Assembly (NCBI RefSeq): GCF_963678635.1
Contig: NC_087063.1
Location: 74,361,617 to 74,421,616 of the forward strand
Origin: Symsagittifera roscoffensis
Taxonomy: Eukaryota; Xenacoelomorpha; Acoela; Convolutidae
Length of the DNA stretch: 60,000 bases
Reading direction: 5' to 3'
Numbering within the stretch: the first letter of the stretch is position 1; each line of letters starts with the position of its first letter. The position numbers were made by a program, and so were the translations under genes. Below the pieces are notes generated by a model, which was not told the DNA's origin, searched no databases, and saw only the letters and a list, made by a program, of their open reading frames with translations. Positions 33,523 through 45,023 of the stretch are shown piece by piece.

Positions 33523-33809
33523 ATTAATGACGTCATTATAGCGCGAAAGTGAAAAAGCTAAAATTAGATTTGCTTAGACAAAAGGCCTTGAAAAACTACT
33601 GGTTTGTCCGATTAAGGTCAGTTTGCCATCAAAATGTTTATAGATTTTTGAGATTGTTGAAAACCGTATTGCTAAAATGCTAACCGAAAATGTTAAACTG
33701 ATTGTTGTCATATATTACTTACTCTTCATATTATCTGTTAAGTTGCCGATAATTTACAGATTTTGAAGCAGGTTTTTGTAGATCTTACAGGATACGAGAG
33801 TGCGGCACA
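33510..33809 (+). repeat. BEL element 3' LTR
   Basis: This LTR is identical to the 5' LTR. The last four codons of the polyprotein and its TAA lie in its first 13 bp. Just upstream, GGGCGCGGAAGA (33498-33509) is a weak purine-rich tract that would serve as the polypurine primer. Confidence 0.95.
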
Positions 33810-33814
33810 CAGAA
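33810..33814. repeat. Target-site duplication, right (CAGAA)
   Basis: It pairs with 24112-24116. Confidence 0.85.
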
Positions 33815-36469
33815 GAATAAGTAATTTAGAAAAAGGAGAATAACTAAACAAGAAAAAGGAGAACAAATAAACTATTATAAAAACTGTCACAATTGAACAA
33901 GAATTATATTTTATACTGGGAAAACAAATTGATATCTGTTTTATCATGCTGATTCACGAAAGCATTGATAATTTGAGAGTATTGAGAGCTTGTATTTTCA
34001 ATTGTTATTGCTCCTTCAATGAAGTCGGCATATTTTTGATAATAAAGAATCAATTTTGGTTTATCTAGGAAAATATAAATCGTGTTCACACTAGCAAGTA
34101 CATGGTCGACTTGAATTAGGATGTTGTAATCGAGCACGAAATTGATATCCAATGCTAGGCAGAACATTGTCCTAAGCATAGTGTATTTAGAGTACCTCTC
34201 GATATATCTCAATTTCATCAGCTACTAAAATTGGCTTATGAATGGCATTTAAGGCGAATATTATGCTTATCTTATAGTAAAAAAAACGTATTGTTGCACT
34301 GATGGCAATTAGTTGTTTCCAAAATCTAACAGTGATTTTTTGTCTAAAATTAAATTATTATGTTTTAGAATCTTCAAATTTTTCTAAAACTGGTTTTACT
34401 AGGTCTCAGTGATCTCTGATTATATCAAGATTAATCAAATTAGTAAATGTTTGAGCAAAATCAAAGTTAAAGTTTGTTAAAGGACAATTATATCCCATAA
34501 GCTTTTAATTGCTAAATAATGACATGCATGCGCGTTCTTTGGCGGAATAATTATTAAATTGGCCACATTGTTGAGAAGCGAGTATCAATCGAGTCTCGAA
34601 GGCTACGTATAGCCACCAACTTTAATTTTCGTTGCAATAATTTAAATGGCACCAATAATTAGAAGCTACATATAGCACCAACAATTCTGGCATAAATCTA
34701 CGGCGGGTTGGGTCAAAATTTTGGTTCGCCGGTTTTTGTAAAGGAAATAATCTTACGTTGAATCACTTTTAAAAATTTTGGGAGATGAGATTTCCTTTTA
34801 ATTGTTCTTCTGCTAGTGTGTTATTTGTAACGTTGTGCTTAAGCGAATTTCAAAATCAACCTATCAGTTCCTCTATGTGCACCAAGAGGATTCCGAGGGC
34901 AAGAAATCTGTTCGCCTTGAATGGCTTGCTACAATTTTACATTGGCTAGTTGATACAACAAAAGTTTCAACCCAAATTTGTTGTCCGCTTCAAATGCAAT
35001 TGGAAAAATTTTTTTTCCACTGTTTTTTGCGCTGACTTTTTTTAGTCATAAAACCGTCTGAGTTTGAAGTAAAATCAAAACTTAATTCAGTTTAAGCTCC
35101 CGAACTTCCGCAGTTTATAATTGCTTTATTTATTGCAAATCAAAAAAAAGCAAGCGCTACAGGTTCCGTTGGATAATTTATGTTCCATAAGTGATCAAAA
35201 AAAACTTTTTTAAATTATATTTTAATTTTATTTTAATCGTATACATTTTCAACCAATTTGAACTGTTTCTAGAGTTTTTAGAAACGATAACACACAGAAA
35301 CGCAGGAAAAAGTTATGTTTGGATTTTATTTTCAAAAAAAAAGAATATAACCATTCACATGGCCATAAAATATCTTACAAAGATTAGTAAACAAAATAGG
35401 TGGATCACTCATGCTTTGGAATAAGATACAACACATTTGAAAAACAATTTTTCTTTTTCCTGTTATATCATAAATGTGTTTTTCCTTCAAATATTTTGCC
35501 TATTGATTCTTTTGATATGAATATTGTGACTCAGTAAGATTCTTATGCATAAAAGGATTGATTTTTTTTGCGTCTTTAAAATCAAAATGTATAAGCATTG
35601 ATGATTTTTTCTCTAGAAAACTTTATTCCTACGTTAATTGAGAGGCCATACTTCTTTAAAATTTCACCGAATAAAGCTCGTTGTCTCTTATCATTTGCGT
35701 CGTGATTCCCACCGGTAACTGCTGGTCGAGTGGCATTTGAAAATACTATTTTTCTATATTATGTTTTAAAAATCTCTTGCTTTGCGTTTTGGATCTAAGC
35801 CTTTAGTTTTATCGAGAGCTAAGTCTAAATATGCGACTGTTTTTGTCCTTTTTTGTTTCTTTTATTTTCAGCTTATAATGTTTTTGATAGTTTTTTCAGC
35901 AGCATCGAAAAGTTATTGGGTTGTAACTATTTTTAAATGGAAACGAAGTACTTAAGTTATTTTAGAAAGTAATCGAGAGCAAAGCAATTAATTAAACTTC
36001 TGGTATTTAATATGTCGTTTGGAACTTTTACTTGTTGGAGAACTGTTTCTATTTTGAGAGTGTATCATCAAAAAAAGACACATAGTTCGTGTTTATCTTC
36101 GGTAATGTTTTATTCTTAGCTTACGTTGTATTTTCAAAACGCAAAAATTGATTTTAGATTTTGTTGACATTAGTTTTTTTCAATATCCGGTTTTTTCACA
36201 ATTTTAATTAACGCTTTTCTACCGTGATTGAGATGATTATTTGAACATTTTCAGCACTTTTCAATTTTTATTAACAAATTTTCACTATAAGGATGAAAAT
36301 TGGCTTAGTCTCAGCTAAAATATGATTTAGTTTACCTTAACTGTAATTTTTTTGACAAACTCTAGTTAAATTTGAGCATTTTTAATAGATCATAGAGGAT
36401 TTCAATATGATAGAACTTTGATAAATATCCAACTTTAATTTGTTGTTTGTAATAAAAGTTTTCAATTGA

Positions 36470-36969
36470 CTTCTCTAATTTGGTTTCATTTTGACCAGTT
36501 TATAGATGAATTTTCAATTTATTCCGATTTTTTGCTTACTTATTTAGGCTTATGTGGACCCATTTTTGAGTAAACATTTGATGAATTGTGTTTTCTTAGA
36601 CCTTAAATGGCCTACTTTGACAAAAGGGTTAAGTTAGGTAAATTTGATGTTCACCTATCCTAATTGAGTTTATTTTGACGGAAATTGGGTCAATTGTTGA
36701 TTAACTCCTTGTTTACCTAGCTTAAATGGTTTCACTTTAACCGAAATTAAATGACTTTTATTTGAATATTGAGATAAACTAGCTTAAATGGCTTTATTTT
36801 GGTCAAAATTGTATTATGTTTAGATTAATTTGAAGTTAATTTTTCTTAATTGCGCTTGTTTGGACCAAAATTGGGTGCATTTTAGATTAAGGTTTATTTT
36901 ATCTAATTGGAACTCTTCATTTTTATCAAAATTAGGTAAAAATTAGATTAATACTGTATTAAACTAGCT
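36470..36969 (+). repeat. Degenerate ~62-bp satellite, copy A segment
   Basis: About eight diverged units share the pattern CTTAAATGG, then a T-rich stretch, then GACCAAAATTGGGT, then a second T-rich stretch. The 4.3-kb duplication ends within this satellite. Confidence 0.7.
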
Positions 36970-39900
36970 AAAATTTTATACAATTAGAATCAATTGTTGT
37001 GATCCAGTATAAAAAATCAATAATTTAAAAAATCAGGGCAATTTGTCAGTGTTGCACCTGCCTTACATAATTAAAATTCAAAGTCTTTTGTTAGGATCGC
37101 AAAAGGACTGGGGGCTTTGTCGCCGCGCTGTCTGCTTTTTAAGGCCAGACAGTAAGCCAGTCCGCCTAACTGGCGAGATACTTGTTTTCAATATCCAGGC
37201 TAAAAGCAACAGAAAAAATGAATCCAATCTTAAAATAATTATTTAAATCGGAAGAATATTTAAATCGTTAGAAAACTAACTAAGACCATAAGTTAGTGTA
37301 ATATTAGCAACACTACAACTCACTCCCTTTTTTAGATAGATATGTGTTCGGTACACAAAATTACATTGTTATGAATTTATCTATTGAAATGATCAATTTA
37401 ATTGGGTTAAAAGTTTAATAATGAAAAGATACTTAAACTTGAAAAGTTGCCCTTGATTTTTTTTCTGTAGAACTATGCACTTTCTTTTTCTTTCGTTTCC
37501 TTCTATCACGATGTCTTCACTCGTTTTTTTTCTCAATTTGATTTTTGGAACGTAATTTGAATTTAATCTCAATCCTCCCTGTTCTGATTTTTGTGGTATT
37601 CGTCATAATCGAATCTTGATCGCAACCATGTTGCTGTCGTTTTGCTTCTGACAATAATAAATGCAATGGAACCTTTTTTGTTCCTTCTTGTGCTGACTTC
37701 GTTATTGTCCAGTTTATTTAGGAGGTTCCGGTTTATTACCGGTTTGCAATCCGTTGTTAGAGATCATTAAAATAGTAAATTTTCTGTGTCTTACAGAATC
37801 AGATAATATAGGAATTGTGTGTCGCACACAAATAAAGTAATGGTAACTTTTATGAGACAAGTAATTTCGAAATTGGTAATTACTCTGTCCTGTTTGTTAA
37901 GTGTTTTCCCTGTTATGGGTATACTTGTGTCATTCATAAACCCACCACCAGGAAAAATAGGGAAAAAAAGTTGATGCATTGATTAGCCATCACTTACAGA
38001 AATTTTTTTCGTGCACTCGTGTAGTGTCGTTATTAGACATGTCTTCAAGACTTACAGTGTAGTTTGTCGATACGATTGAATAATTAAATTTTAAAAAAAA
38101 ATAATGAAAGAAGAAAAAAAAGAAACAGCAGAATAAATAATTTAGAAAAAGGAGAATAACTAAACAAGAAAAAGGAGAACAAATAAACTATTATAAAAAC
38201 TGTCACAATTGAACAAGAATTATCTTTTTTACTGGGAAAACAAATTGATATCTGTTTTATCATGCTGATTCACAAAAGCATTGATAATTTGAGAGTATTG
38301 AGAGCTTGTATTTTCAATTGTTATTGCTCCATCAATGAAGTCGGCATATTTTTGATAATAAAGAATCAATTTTGGTTTATCTAGGAAAATATAAATCGTG
38401 TTCACACTAGCAAGTACTTGGTCGACTTGAATTAGGATGTTGTAATCGAGCACGAAATTGATATCCAATGCTAGGCAGAACATTGTCCTAAGCATAGTGT
38501 ATTTAGAGTACCTCTCGATATATCTCAATTTCATCAGCTACTAAAATTGGCTTATGAATGGCATTTAAGGCGAATATTATGCTTATCTTATAGTAAAAAA
38601 AACGTATTGTTGCACTGATGGCAATTAGTTGTTTCCAAAATCTAACAGTGATTTTTTGTCTAAAATTAAATTATTATGTTTTAGAATCTTCAAATTTTTC
38701 TAAAACTGGTTTTACTAGGTCTCAGTGATCTCTGATTATATCAAGATTAATCAAATTAGTAAATGTTTGAGCAAAATCAAAGTTAAAGTTTGTTAAAGGA
38801 CAATTATATCCCATAAGCTTTTAATTGCTAAATAATGACATGCATGCGCGTTCTTTGGCGGAATAATTATTAAATTGGCCACATTGTTGAGAAGCGAGTA
38901 TCAATCGAGTCTCGAAGGCTACGTATAGCCACCAACTTTAATTTTCGTTGCAATAATTTAAATGGCACCAATAATTAGAAGCTACATATAGCACCAACAA
39001 TTCTGGCATAAATCTACGGCGGGTTGGGTCAAAATTTTGGTTCGCCGGTTTTTGTAAAGGAAATAATCTTACATTGAATCACTTTTAAAATTTTGGGAGA
39101 TGAGATTTCCTTTTAATTGTTCTTCTGCTAGTGTGTTATTTGTAACGTTGTGCTTAAGCGAATTTCAAAATCAACCTATCAGTTCCTCTATGTGCACCAA
39201 GAGGATTCCGAGGGCAAGAAATCTGTTCGCCTTGAATGGCTTGCTACAATTTTACATTGGCTAGTTGATACAACAAAAGTTTCAACCCAAATTTGTTGTC
39301 CGCTTCAAATGCAATTGGAAAAATTTTTTTTCCACTGTTTTTTGCGCTGACTTTTTTTAGTCATAAAACCGTCTGAGTTTGAAGTAAAATCAAAACTTAA
39401 TTCAGTTTAAGCTCCCGAACTTCCGCAGTTTATAATTGCTTTATTTATTGCAAATCAAAAAAAAGCAAGCGCTACAGGTTCCGTTGGATAATTTATGTTC
39501 CATAAGTGATCAAAAAAAACTTTTTTAAATTATATTTTAATTTTATTTTAATCGTATACATTTTCAACCAATTTGAACTGTTTCTAGAGTTTTTAGAAAC
39601 GATAACACACAGAAACGCAGGAAAAAGTTATGTTTGGATTTTATTTTCAAAAAAAAAGAATATAACCATTCACATGGCCATAAAATATCTTACAAAGATT
39701 AGTAAACAAAATAGGTGGATCACTCATGCTTTGGAATAAGATACAACACATTTGAAAAACAATTTTTCTTTTTCCTGTTATATCATAAATGTGTTTTTCC
39801 TTCAAATATTTTGCCTATTGATTCTTTTGATATGAATATTGTGACTCAGTAAGATTCTTATGCATAAAAGGATTGATTTTTTTTGTGTCTTTAAAATCAA

Positions 39901-41284
39901 AATGTATAAGCATTGATGATTTTTTCTCTAGAAAACTTTATTCCTACGTTAATTGAGAGGCCATACTTCTTTAAAATTTCACCGAATAAAGCTCGTTGTC
40001 TCTTATCATTTGCGTCGTGATTCCCACCGGTAACTGCTGGTCGAGTGGCATTTGAAAATACTATTTTTCTATATTATGTTTTAAAAATCTCTTGCTTTGC
40101 GTTTTGGATCTAAGCCTTTAGTTTTTTCGAGAGCTAAGTCTAAATATGCGACTGTTTTTGTCCTTTTTTTGTTTCTTTTATTTTCAGCTTATAATGTTTT
40201 TGATAGTTTTTTCAGCAGCATCGAAAAGTTATTGGGTTGTAACTATTTTTAAATGGAATTGAAGTACTTAAGTTATTTTAGAAAGTAATCGAGAGCAAAC
40301 AATTAATTAAACTTCTGGTATTTAATATGTCGTTTGGAACTTTTACTTGTTGGAGAACTGTTTCTATTTTGAGAGTGTATCATCAAAAAAAGACACATAG
40401 TTCGTGTTTATCTTCGGTAATGTTTTATTCTTACCTTACGTTGTATTTTCAAAACGCAAAAATTGATTTTAGAATTTGTTGACATTAGTTTTTTTCAATA
40501 TCCGGTTTTTTCACAATTTTAATTAACGCTTTTCTACCGTGATTGAGATGATTATTTGAACATTTTCAGCACTTTTCAATTTTTATTAACAAATTTTCAC
40601 TATAAGGATGAAAATTGGCTTAGTCTCAGCTAAAATATGATTTAGTTTACCTTAACTGTAATTTTTTTGACAAATTCTAGTTGAATTTGAGCATTTTTAA
40701 TAGATCATAGAGGATTTCAATATGATAGAACTTTGATAAATATCCAACTTTAATTTGTTGTTTGTAATAAAAATTTTCAATTGACTTCTCTAATTTGGTT
40801 TCATTTTGACCAGTTTATAGATGAATTTTCAATTTATTCCGATTTTTTGCTTACTTATTTAGGCTTATGTGGACCCATTTTTGAGTAAACATTTGATGAA
40901 TTGTGTTTTCTTAGACCTTAAATGGCCTACTTTGACAAAAGGGTTAAGTTAGGTAAATTTGATGTTCACCTATCCTAATTGAGTTTATTTTGACGGAAAT
41001 TGGGTCAATTGTTGATTAACTCCTTGTTTACCTAGCTTAAATGGTTTCACTTTAACCGAAATTAAATGACTTTTATTTGAATATTGAGATAAACTAGCTT
41101 AAATGGCTTTATTTTGGTCAAAATTGTATTATGTTTAGATTAATTTGAAGTTAATTTTTCTTAATTGCGCTTGTTTGGACCAAAATTGGGTGCATTTTAG
41201 ATTAAGGTTTATTTAATCTAATTGAAACTCTTCATTTTTATCAAAATTAGGTAAAAATTAGATTAATACTGTATTAAACTAGCT
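36970..41284. repeat. 4.3-kb tandem duplication, copy B (uninterrupted)
   Basis: This is the second copy, 4,315 bp, without the retrotransposon. Its 38120-38140 segment (AACAGCAGAATAAATAATTT) is the empty insertion site. The counterpart of the 104-codon minus frame is at 38229-38534. The few differences between the two frames are mostly amino-acid changing (His/Gln, Glu/Asp) and one changes the stop position, which argues against selection on it. No gene is supported in this copy. Confidence 0.95.
37090..37170 (+). other. Nested three-stem structure, copy B
   Basis: This is the identical structure in the second tandem copy, offset exactly 14,014 bp from 23076. Confidence 0.5.
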
Positions 41285-41640
41285 TAAATGGCTCTATTTG
41301 GGCCAGATTTGGCTGAATTGTGGGTTTATTTGGAGTTAGTTTTGACAAAAATTGGGCAAAATTTTGACATAAAATGGGGAAAATTTTGTTAAAATAGAAG
41401 TTTATTTAACCTAATCGATTTTGTTCTGACAGTAAATGGGCAAAAATTTGTTAAAGTGGAAACTTATCAAATTTAATTAGACTTGTTTTGAGTAATATTT
41501 GGAAAAAGTCTGTTAAAATGGGCGTTATCCGAGCTTAATCGGATTTATTTTGACCTAAATTGGACTAAATTTTTTAAAATGGAAGTCTATCTAATTTAAT
41601 CGGACTTATTTTAATTGACTTTGGGAACTTTTAGTTATTT
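40784..41640 (+). repeat. Degenerate ~62-bp satellite, copy B and its continuation
   Basis: The same array as 36470-36969 continues past the duplication end (41284) for about 350 bp, where units take the form TGACCTAAATTGG, GTTAAAATGGAAGT, then TTAATCGGACTTATTTT. It has about 13-14 units in all. Confidence 0.75.
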
Positions 41641-42499
41641 TTTCTTCTATAGCTTATCTATGTGTGCTTATTGTAATTTTTATCTAAGCTTAGCATAGGT
41701 TCAGTAAGCTTCACTCAATTGGATTGTCAAAAAAAATTTAGAAGAAAAAAACACCTTATAGTTCCTTCCCTAGTGAGCGTAGATAGTTCCGTCCCTATTT
41801 TGGACCACAATTTCCTTATATTGTAAGATAATTAGGTTTAGAGTTAGGTTAAGTTAGGTTAGAGGATAAGCCTCGCACAAGGGTGAAACTAATATAACGC
41901 ATAATTGTGCAATGAAGATTTGAGATTTAATCTCAAAGTAGCACAGGTTTGATTGTGTATATGTTGGCTGAAATCAATTTATTAATTATTTAGAGTACAC
42001 TTAGATTGCATACAGGACCTCTTACCCCTTTTTAGGAATAAATTGAATTGTTTAATAAGTTTTATGAGCACTTCCGGAAAGCCTAATGAAAGAATAAAAC
42101 TGTAAATAGTCAGTTTAACCTATGTTATCAAGCTATTTTAGGTGAAAAGGTCGTTAAATTTTCTAAAATAATTGTTTATACTAGCCGATTTGGTGAAAGA
42201 ACGTTTCCTGTGTTTGGTATATATAAGTTATAATCATAATGAGGTAAAATTTCACGAGGTAAAGTTAGCAGAAAGCTGTCAAGGACTGATGCGCGATAGA
42301 GAAGTTATTGATAACCTTAAATCTATCTAGGACTATCTGGCGATAGGGCGGTCAGTTAGATTGCGGGCCCTAAAGATAGATATCCTCTGTCTCTAGCTTT
42401 TTGAAGTTGGAAACTGACTTACAGAAACTCACTTTCCTAAAAATTGCAATAACTACAAGTCGCACCAGTTTCACTAAAAGAAACGCTGAGATCGTTTGT
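41641..42499. other. Non-coding stretch
   Basis: No gene is supported. It contains a few TTAGG-like words near 41831-41862 and a GC-richer patch at 42280-42400 without recognisable structure. Confidence 0.45.
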
Positions 42500-43300
42500 T
42501 TGATCACTTTGTTTCTACGAGTAACTAAAAGTATAAGTCTCAGTTAAATTATATTATAGATCATAGTCGATCTGGTTCTATAGTTGAAATGATATTTATA
42601 TAAATAGATAAATTGAAAAGGTTGATTAAATAAGTTCAAATTATTTATAAATGTTTGAACAACTGTCTTGAAGACCGTAATAGGTTTGGGGTATTTAGTT
42701 TAGGTTACATCATTTTAAGTTAAAGGAAAACCATAAAAACAGCTCTGGAATATTATAATTTTTTCAAAAGTATTTTTGCTTAAAGAAAAATTAGAGATGA
42801 ATAAAGAAATGAAAATAATTCCACTCGACTGATCGAGTGGGGAAAAAAAATTCTGAAGATTCAGGTTGATTTGTTTCTCAGCTATTTGGCTGAGACAAAT
42901 CTGCACCTGCAGTCTTGACTTCAAACTTTATTTTTCCCTTTTTCTTGATTTTCTTGATGAAATTGACATTTGCAACTTATTGATTTTGTTGTATAAAAAG
43001 CCAATAAAATAAAAGATCAGGGAAATTTGTCAGTGTTGCACCTGCCTTACTTAATCAAAAATTCAAAGTCTTTTGTTAGGATCGCAAACGGACTGAAGGC
43101 TTTGTCGCTGCACTGTCTGCTTTTTAAGGCAAGACAGTAAACCAGTCCGCCTAACTGGCGAGATACTTGTTTTCAATATCCAGGCTAAAAGCAACAGAAA
43201 AAAGTGAATCCAATCCTAAAAGAATTATTTAAATCGGAAGGACATTTAAAATGTTAGAAAACTAACTTAGACCATAAGTTAGTGTAGTATTTGCAATACT
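42500..43300 (+). repeat. Diverged third copy of repeat sequence found at 15830 and 22995
   Basis: 42500-43080 aligns with 15830-16425, sharing ATAAGTCTCAGTTAAATTAT and many later words. 43000-43300 aligns with 22995-23290 and 37010-37310. It joins pieces that are separate elsewhere, so the ancestral repeat was at least 800 bp long. It includes a perfect hairpin CCACTCGA-CTGA-TCGAGTGG at 42822-42841 and the nested-stem structure at 43075. Confidence 0.7.
43075..43155 (+). other. Nested three-stem structure, diverged copy C
   Basis: The outer GTTAGG/CCTAAC stem is unchanged. The middle stem is kept as GGACTG/CAGTCC and the inner as CTGTCT/AGACAG. Most differences from copies A and B lie in loops; one outer pair of the inner stem is lost. 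Confidence 0.5.
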
Positions 43301-44490
43301 ACACAAGTTTCACGGCGGAATACGTGAAAGTGGCGTCACGTATGAAATAAGGAAATTTGGAAATTTGAAAGAAATCACAAAAATCTCAAAGAAATCAAAA
43401 AAATTCAGGCCATTATTATCAATATTGACTGATTTAGAAATAAGCAGATAAATGAACTTTCAAATTTTGCAAAATCGAAGTCGGGCAGAAAAAAATACCT
43501 GAAACCGATTTTTTTTAAATTGAAAGTTAACTTGAAAACCTATTGTATATCTGCACGAATTAAACAGTAAACTTTTGCTGGGCTGCTATATTTCATTCTC
43601 TGTTAAAAATGGCTTCGGTTTGTACAACAGTCATTTATCCGATTTGACGCCTAACGATTCTGATTGGTGATAATTTTTCCATCATTCGAACCTTCCATCG
43701 TACCCCATAGGTGATATGTTCACCCTAAAAAGTCTAAAAAAAGTGATTCTAACTTGTTCGTAAAATAGAATATCAGCCAATTAGAGTCGATTTGAAAGCA
43801 ATTTTAGCTAATTTGTTAATAAAATGGTGTACTTTTTGCCGCTTATTTTCATACATTTTGACTTTCTATTTTTTCCAGTTTTTCTGTTTTTCAATTTAAC
43901 TCAAAACTAATAAATCTTATGCAGACACTTTTCATCTCGGATAAGACTAGTCAATCAGGTGCTGTAAATAAACAGCCGAAGAAAACAACTACCAATAAAT
44001 CAGCCAAAAATACTTAAATAATAAAAGCCATGAACTTGGTGAAGCTTTTTATACAGGTCATGGTAATTTTTTGTTTGTTTCCTTTTCATGAAAAATTGTT
44101 CACATTTATTCATGCAAAAAATTTGGTTTTTGACGGTTTGATTTTTTTAAAAATTAACTTCAATTCTTTTTTTGCCTAGTTCATTTTAATGACGTAACTT
44201 TTTAACATAAGTTCATTTACTCTTTGCATTTTCGTTTGGCTTATGCTTCGTCTGGCTGAGTCAATTTTTTTGAAAATTATTCAAAGTTTCAGAATGAGGG
44301 GGGCTTGAAACATTATGAATCGAATGGACATCTGCTGTCAACTTCACAGATGTATCATTTACTCAAAACTTAATGGAAATTCAAAATTATTCGGTCTTTT
44401 TTCTGTCGACCAATTTCCCCGAATTCCCCTCTTTGCAATGGGGCAAAGTTAACAAGATGACTAAAATGAAGGGACAAAAAATCATTTCAG
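43301..44490. other. Sequence upstream of the glycosyltransferase exon
   Basis: I found no further exon of the glycosyltransferase here. The stretch is AT-rich with no sustained frame and would be intron, or sequence before a gene fragment. Confidence 0.4.
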
Positions 44491-45023
44491 GCTTGTGTTT
44501 CTCGACCCCGGAGTCAAAATAACAAAAATGAGGCAGCAGTTGGGACGATCGATTGGTGCTACGTACAATAACATAATCTTGACCAAAATTTTACCTTTCG
44601 AATTATTCAGAGCAACGCCAGTTTATCGAATTATAGGCGAAGTTTTCAATTCTTCACATAAAGCTGTTCATATGAGCGATATTGGAAGATTGGTTTTGCT
44701 CTACAAGTATGGAGGCATTTACAGCGACTTGGATGGATTCTTGATTGGCAGTTTGGAGGAACTTGGTCTTACATACGTGACTCGAAACTCAGACTCTCGT
44801 AACGTAGCCAATGCGTTTTTGGCATCTCGGAAAAACAATCTGCATTTTCTAGAAATTCTCAGACGGGTCGCTGAAAAGTTTAAGTCCCCGGAACCTTATT
44901 TCCGGGTGTTGGGTTTACACGGACAAGCAGTGAGCAAATATTGCAGTGAAACGTGCAAAGTGAACTCAACTGTTTTCAGCAACAATCACAAAACTGTAAA
45001 ATGTTGCGATCTAGAAGTTCTAG
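44491..45023 (+). CDS. Exon of an alpha-1,4-glycosyltransferase (A4GALT/A4GNT-like)
   Basis: An open exon of 533 bp lies between a splice acceptor (ATCATTTCAG, ending 44490) and a donor (CTAG-GTAAGT, exon end 45023). It encodes the core of a sugar transferase of the Gly_transf_sug/Gb3-synthase type. HMSDIGRLVLLYKYGGIYSD is followed at once by LDG, giving the DxD metal- and UDP-sugar-binding motif (Asp-Leu-Asp). These are Golgi type II membrane enzymes that transfer galactose or N-acetylglucosamine to glycolipids or glycoproteins. The membrane anchor and the C-terminal part are not visible, so this is either one internal exon of a gene with long introns or an isolated remnant. The frame has no defects. 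The exact acceptor sugar cannot be told from sequence. Confidence 0.8.

Larger units (their letters stand above)
24117..33809 (+). mobile_element. Complete BEL/Pao LTR retrotransposon, 9,693 bp
   Basis: The element is bounded by two 300-bp LTRs that read identically, starting TGTTCGCGC and ending GCGGCACA, and by CAGAA target duplications. Order: 5' LTR, putative primer-binding site, 48-bp repeats, A-rich leader, a 199-codon ORF, a 2,238-codon gag-pol ORF, 3' LTR. No envelope-like ORF follows pol. Identical LTRs mean it inserted very recently, after the 4.3-kb duplication that surrounds it, because the sister copy has an empty site. All coding frames are intact, so it may still be active. Confidence 0.95.
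22956..36969. repeat. 4.3-kb tandem duplication, copy A (split by the BEL element)
   Basis: Bases 22956-24116 and 33815-36969 together match 36970-41284 base for base, apart from roughly two to three dozen substitutions and 1-bp indels. Removing the 9,698-bp insertion and target duplication leaves 4,316 bp. The join to copy B at 36969/36970 shows only about 1 bp of microhomology. Copy A contains a 104-codon minus-strand frame (33904-34218) and shorter plus frames (34835-35035, 35191-35424), none of recognisable family. Confidence 0.95.

Noticed and set aside
33904-34218. 104-codon minus-strand frame, duplicated at 38229-38534
   Set aside because: The few differences between copies mostly change amino acids and move the stop, and no family is recognisable; kept only as a remark.
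34835-35035. 66-codon plus frame, identical in both 4.3-kb copies
   Set aside because: It starts with GTG rather than ATG, and identity only reflects the recent duplication.
41831-41862. TTAGG words resembling arthropod telomere repeat
   Set aside because: Only four irregular copies, separated by other bases; too little to call telomeric DNA.
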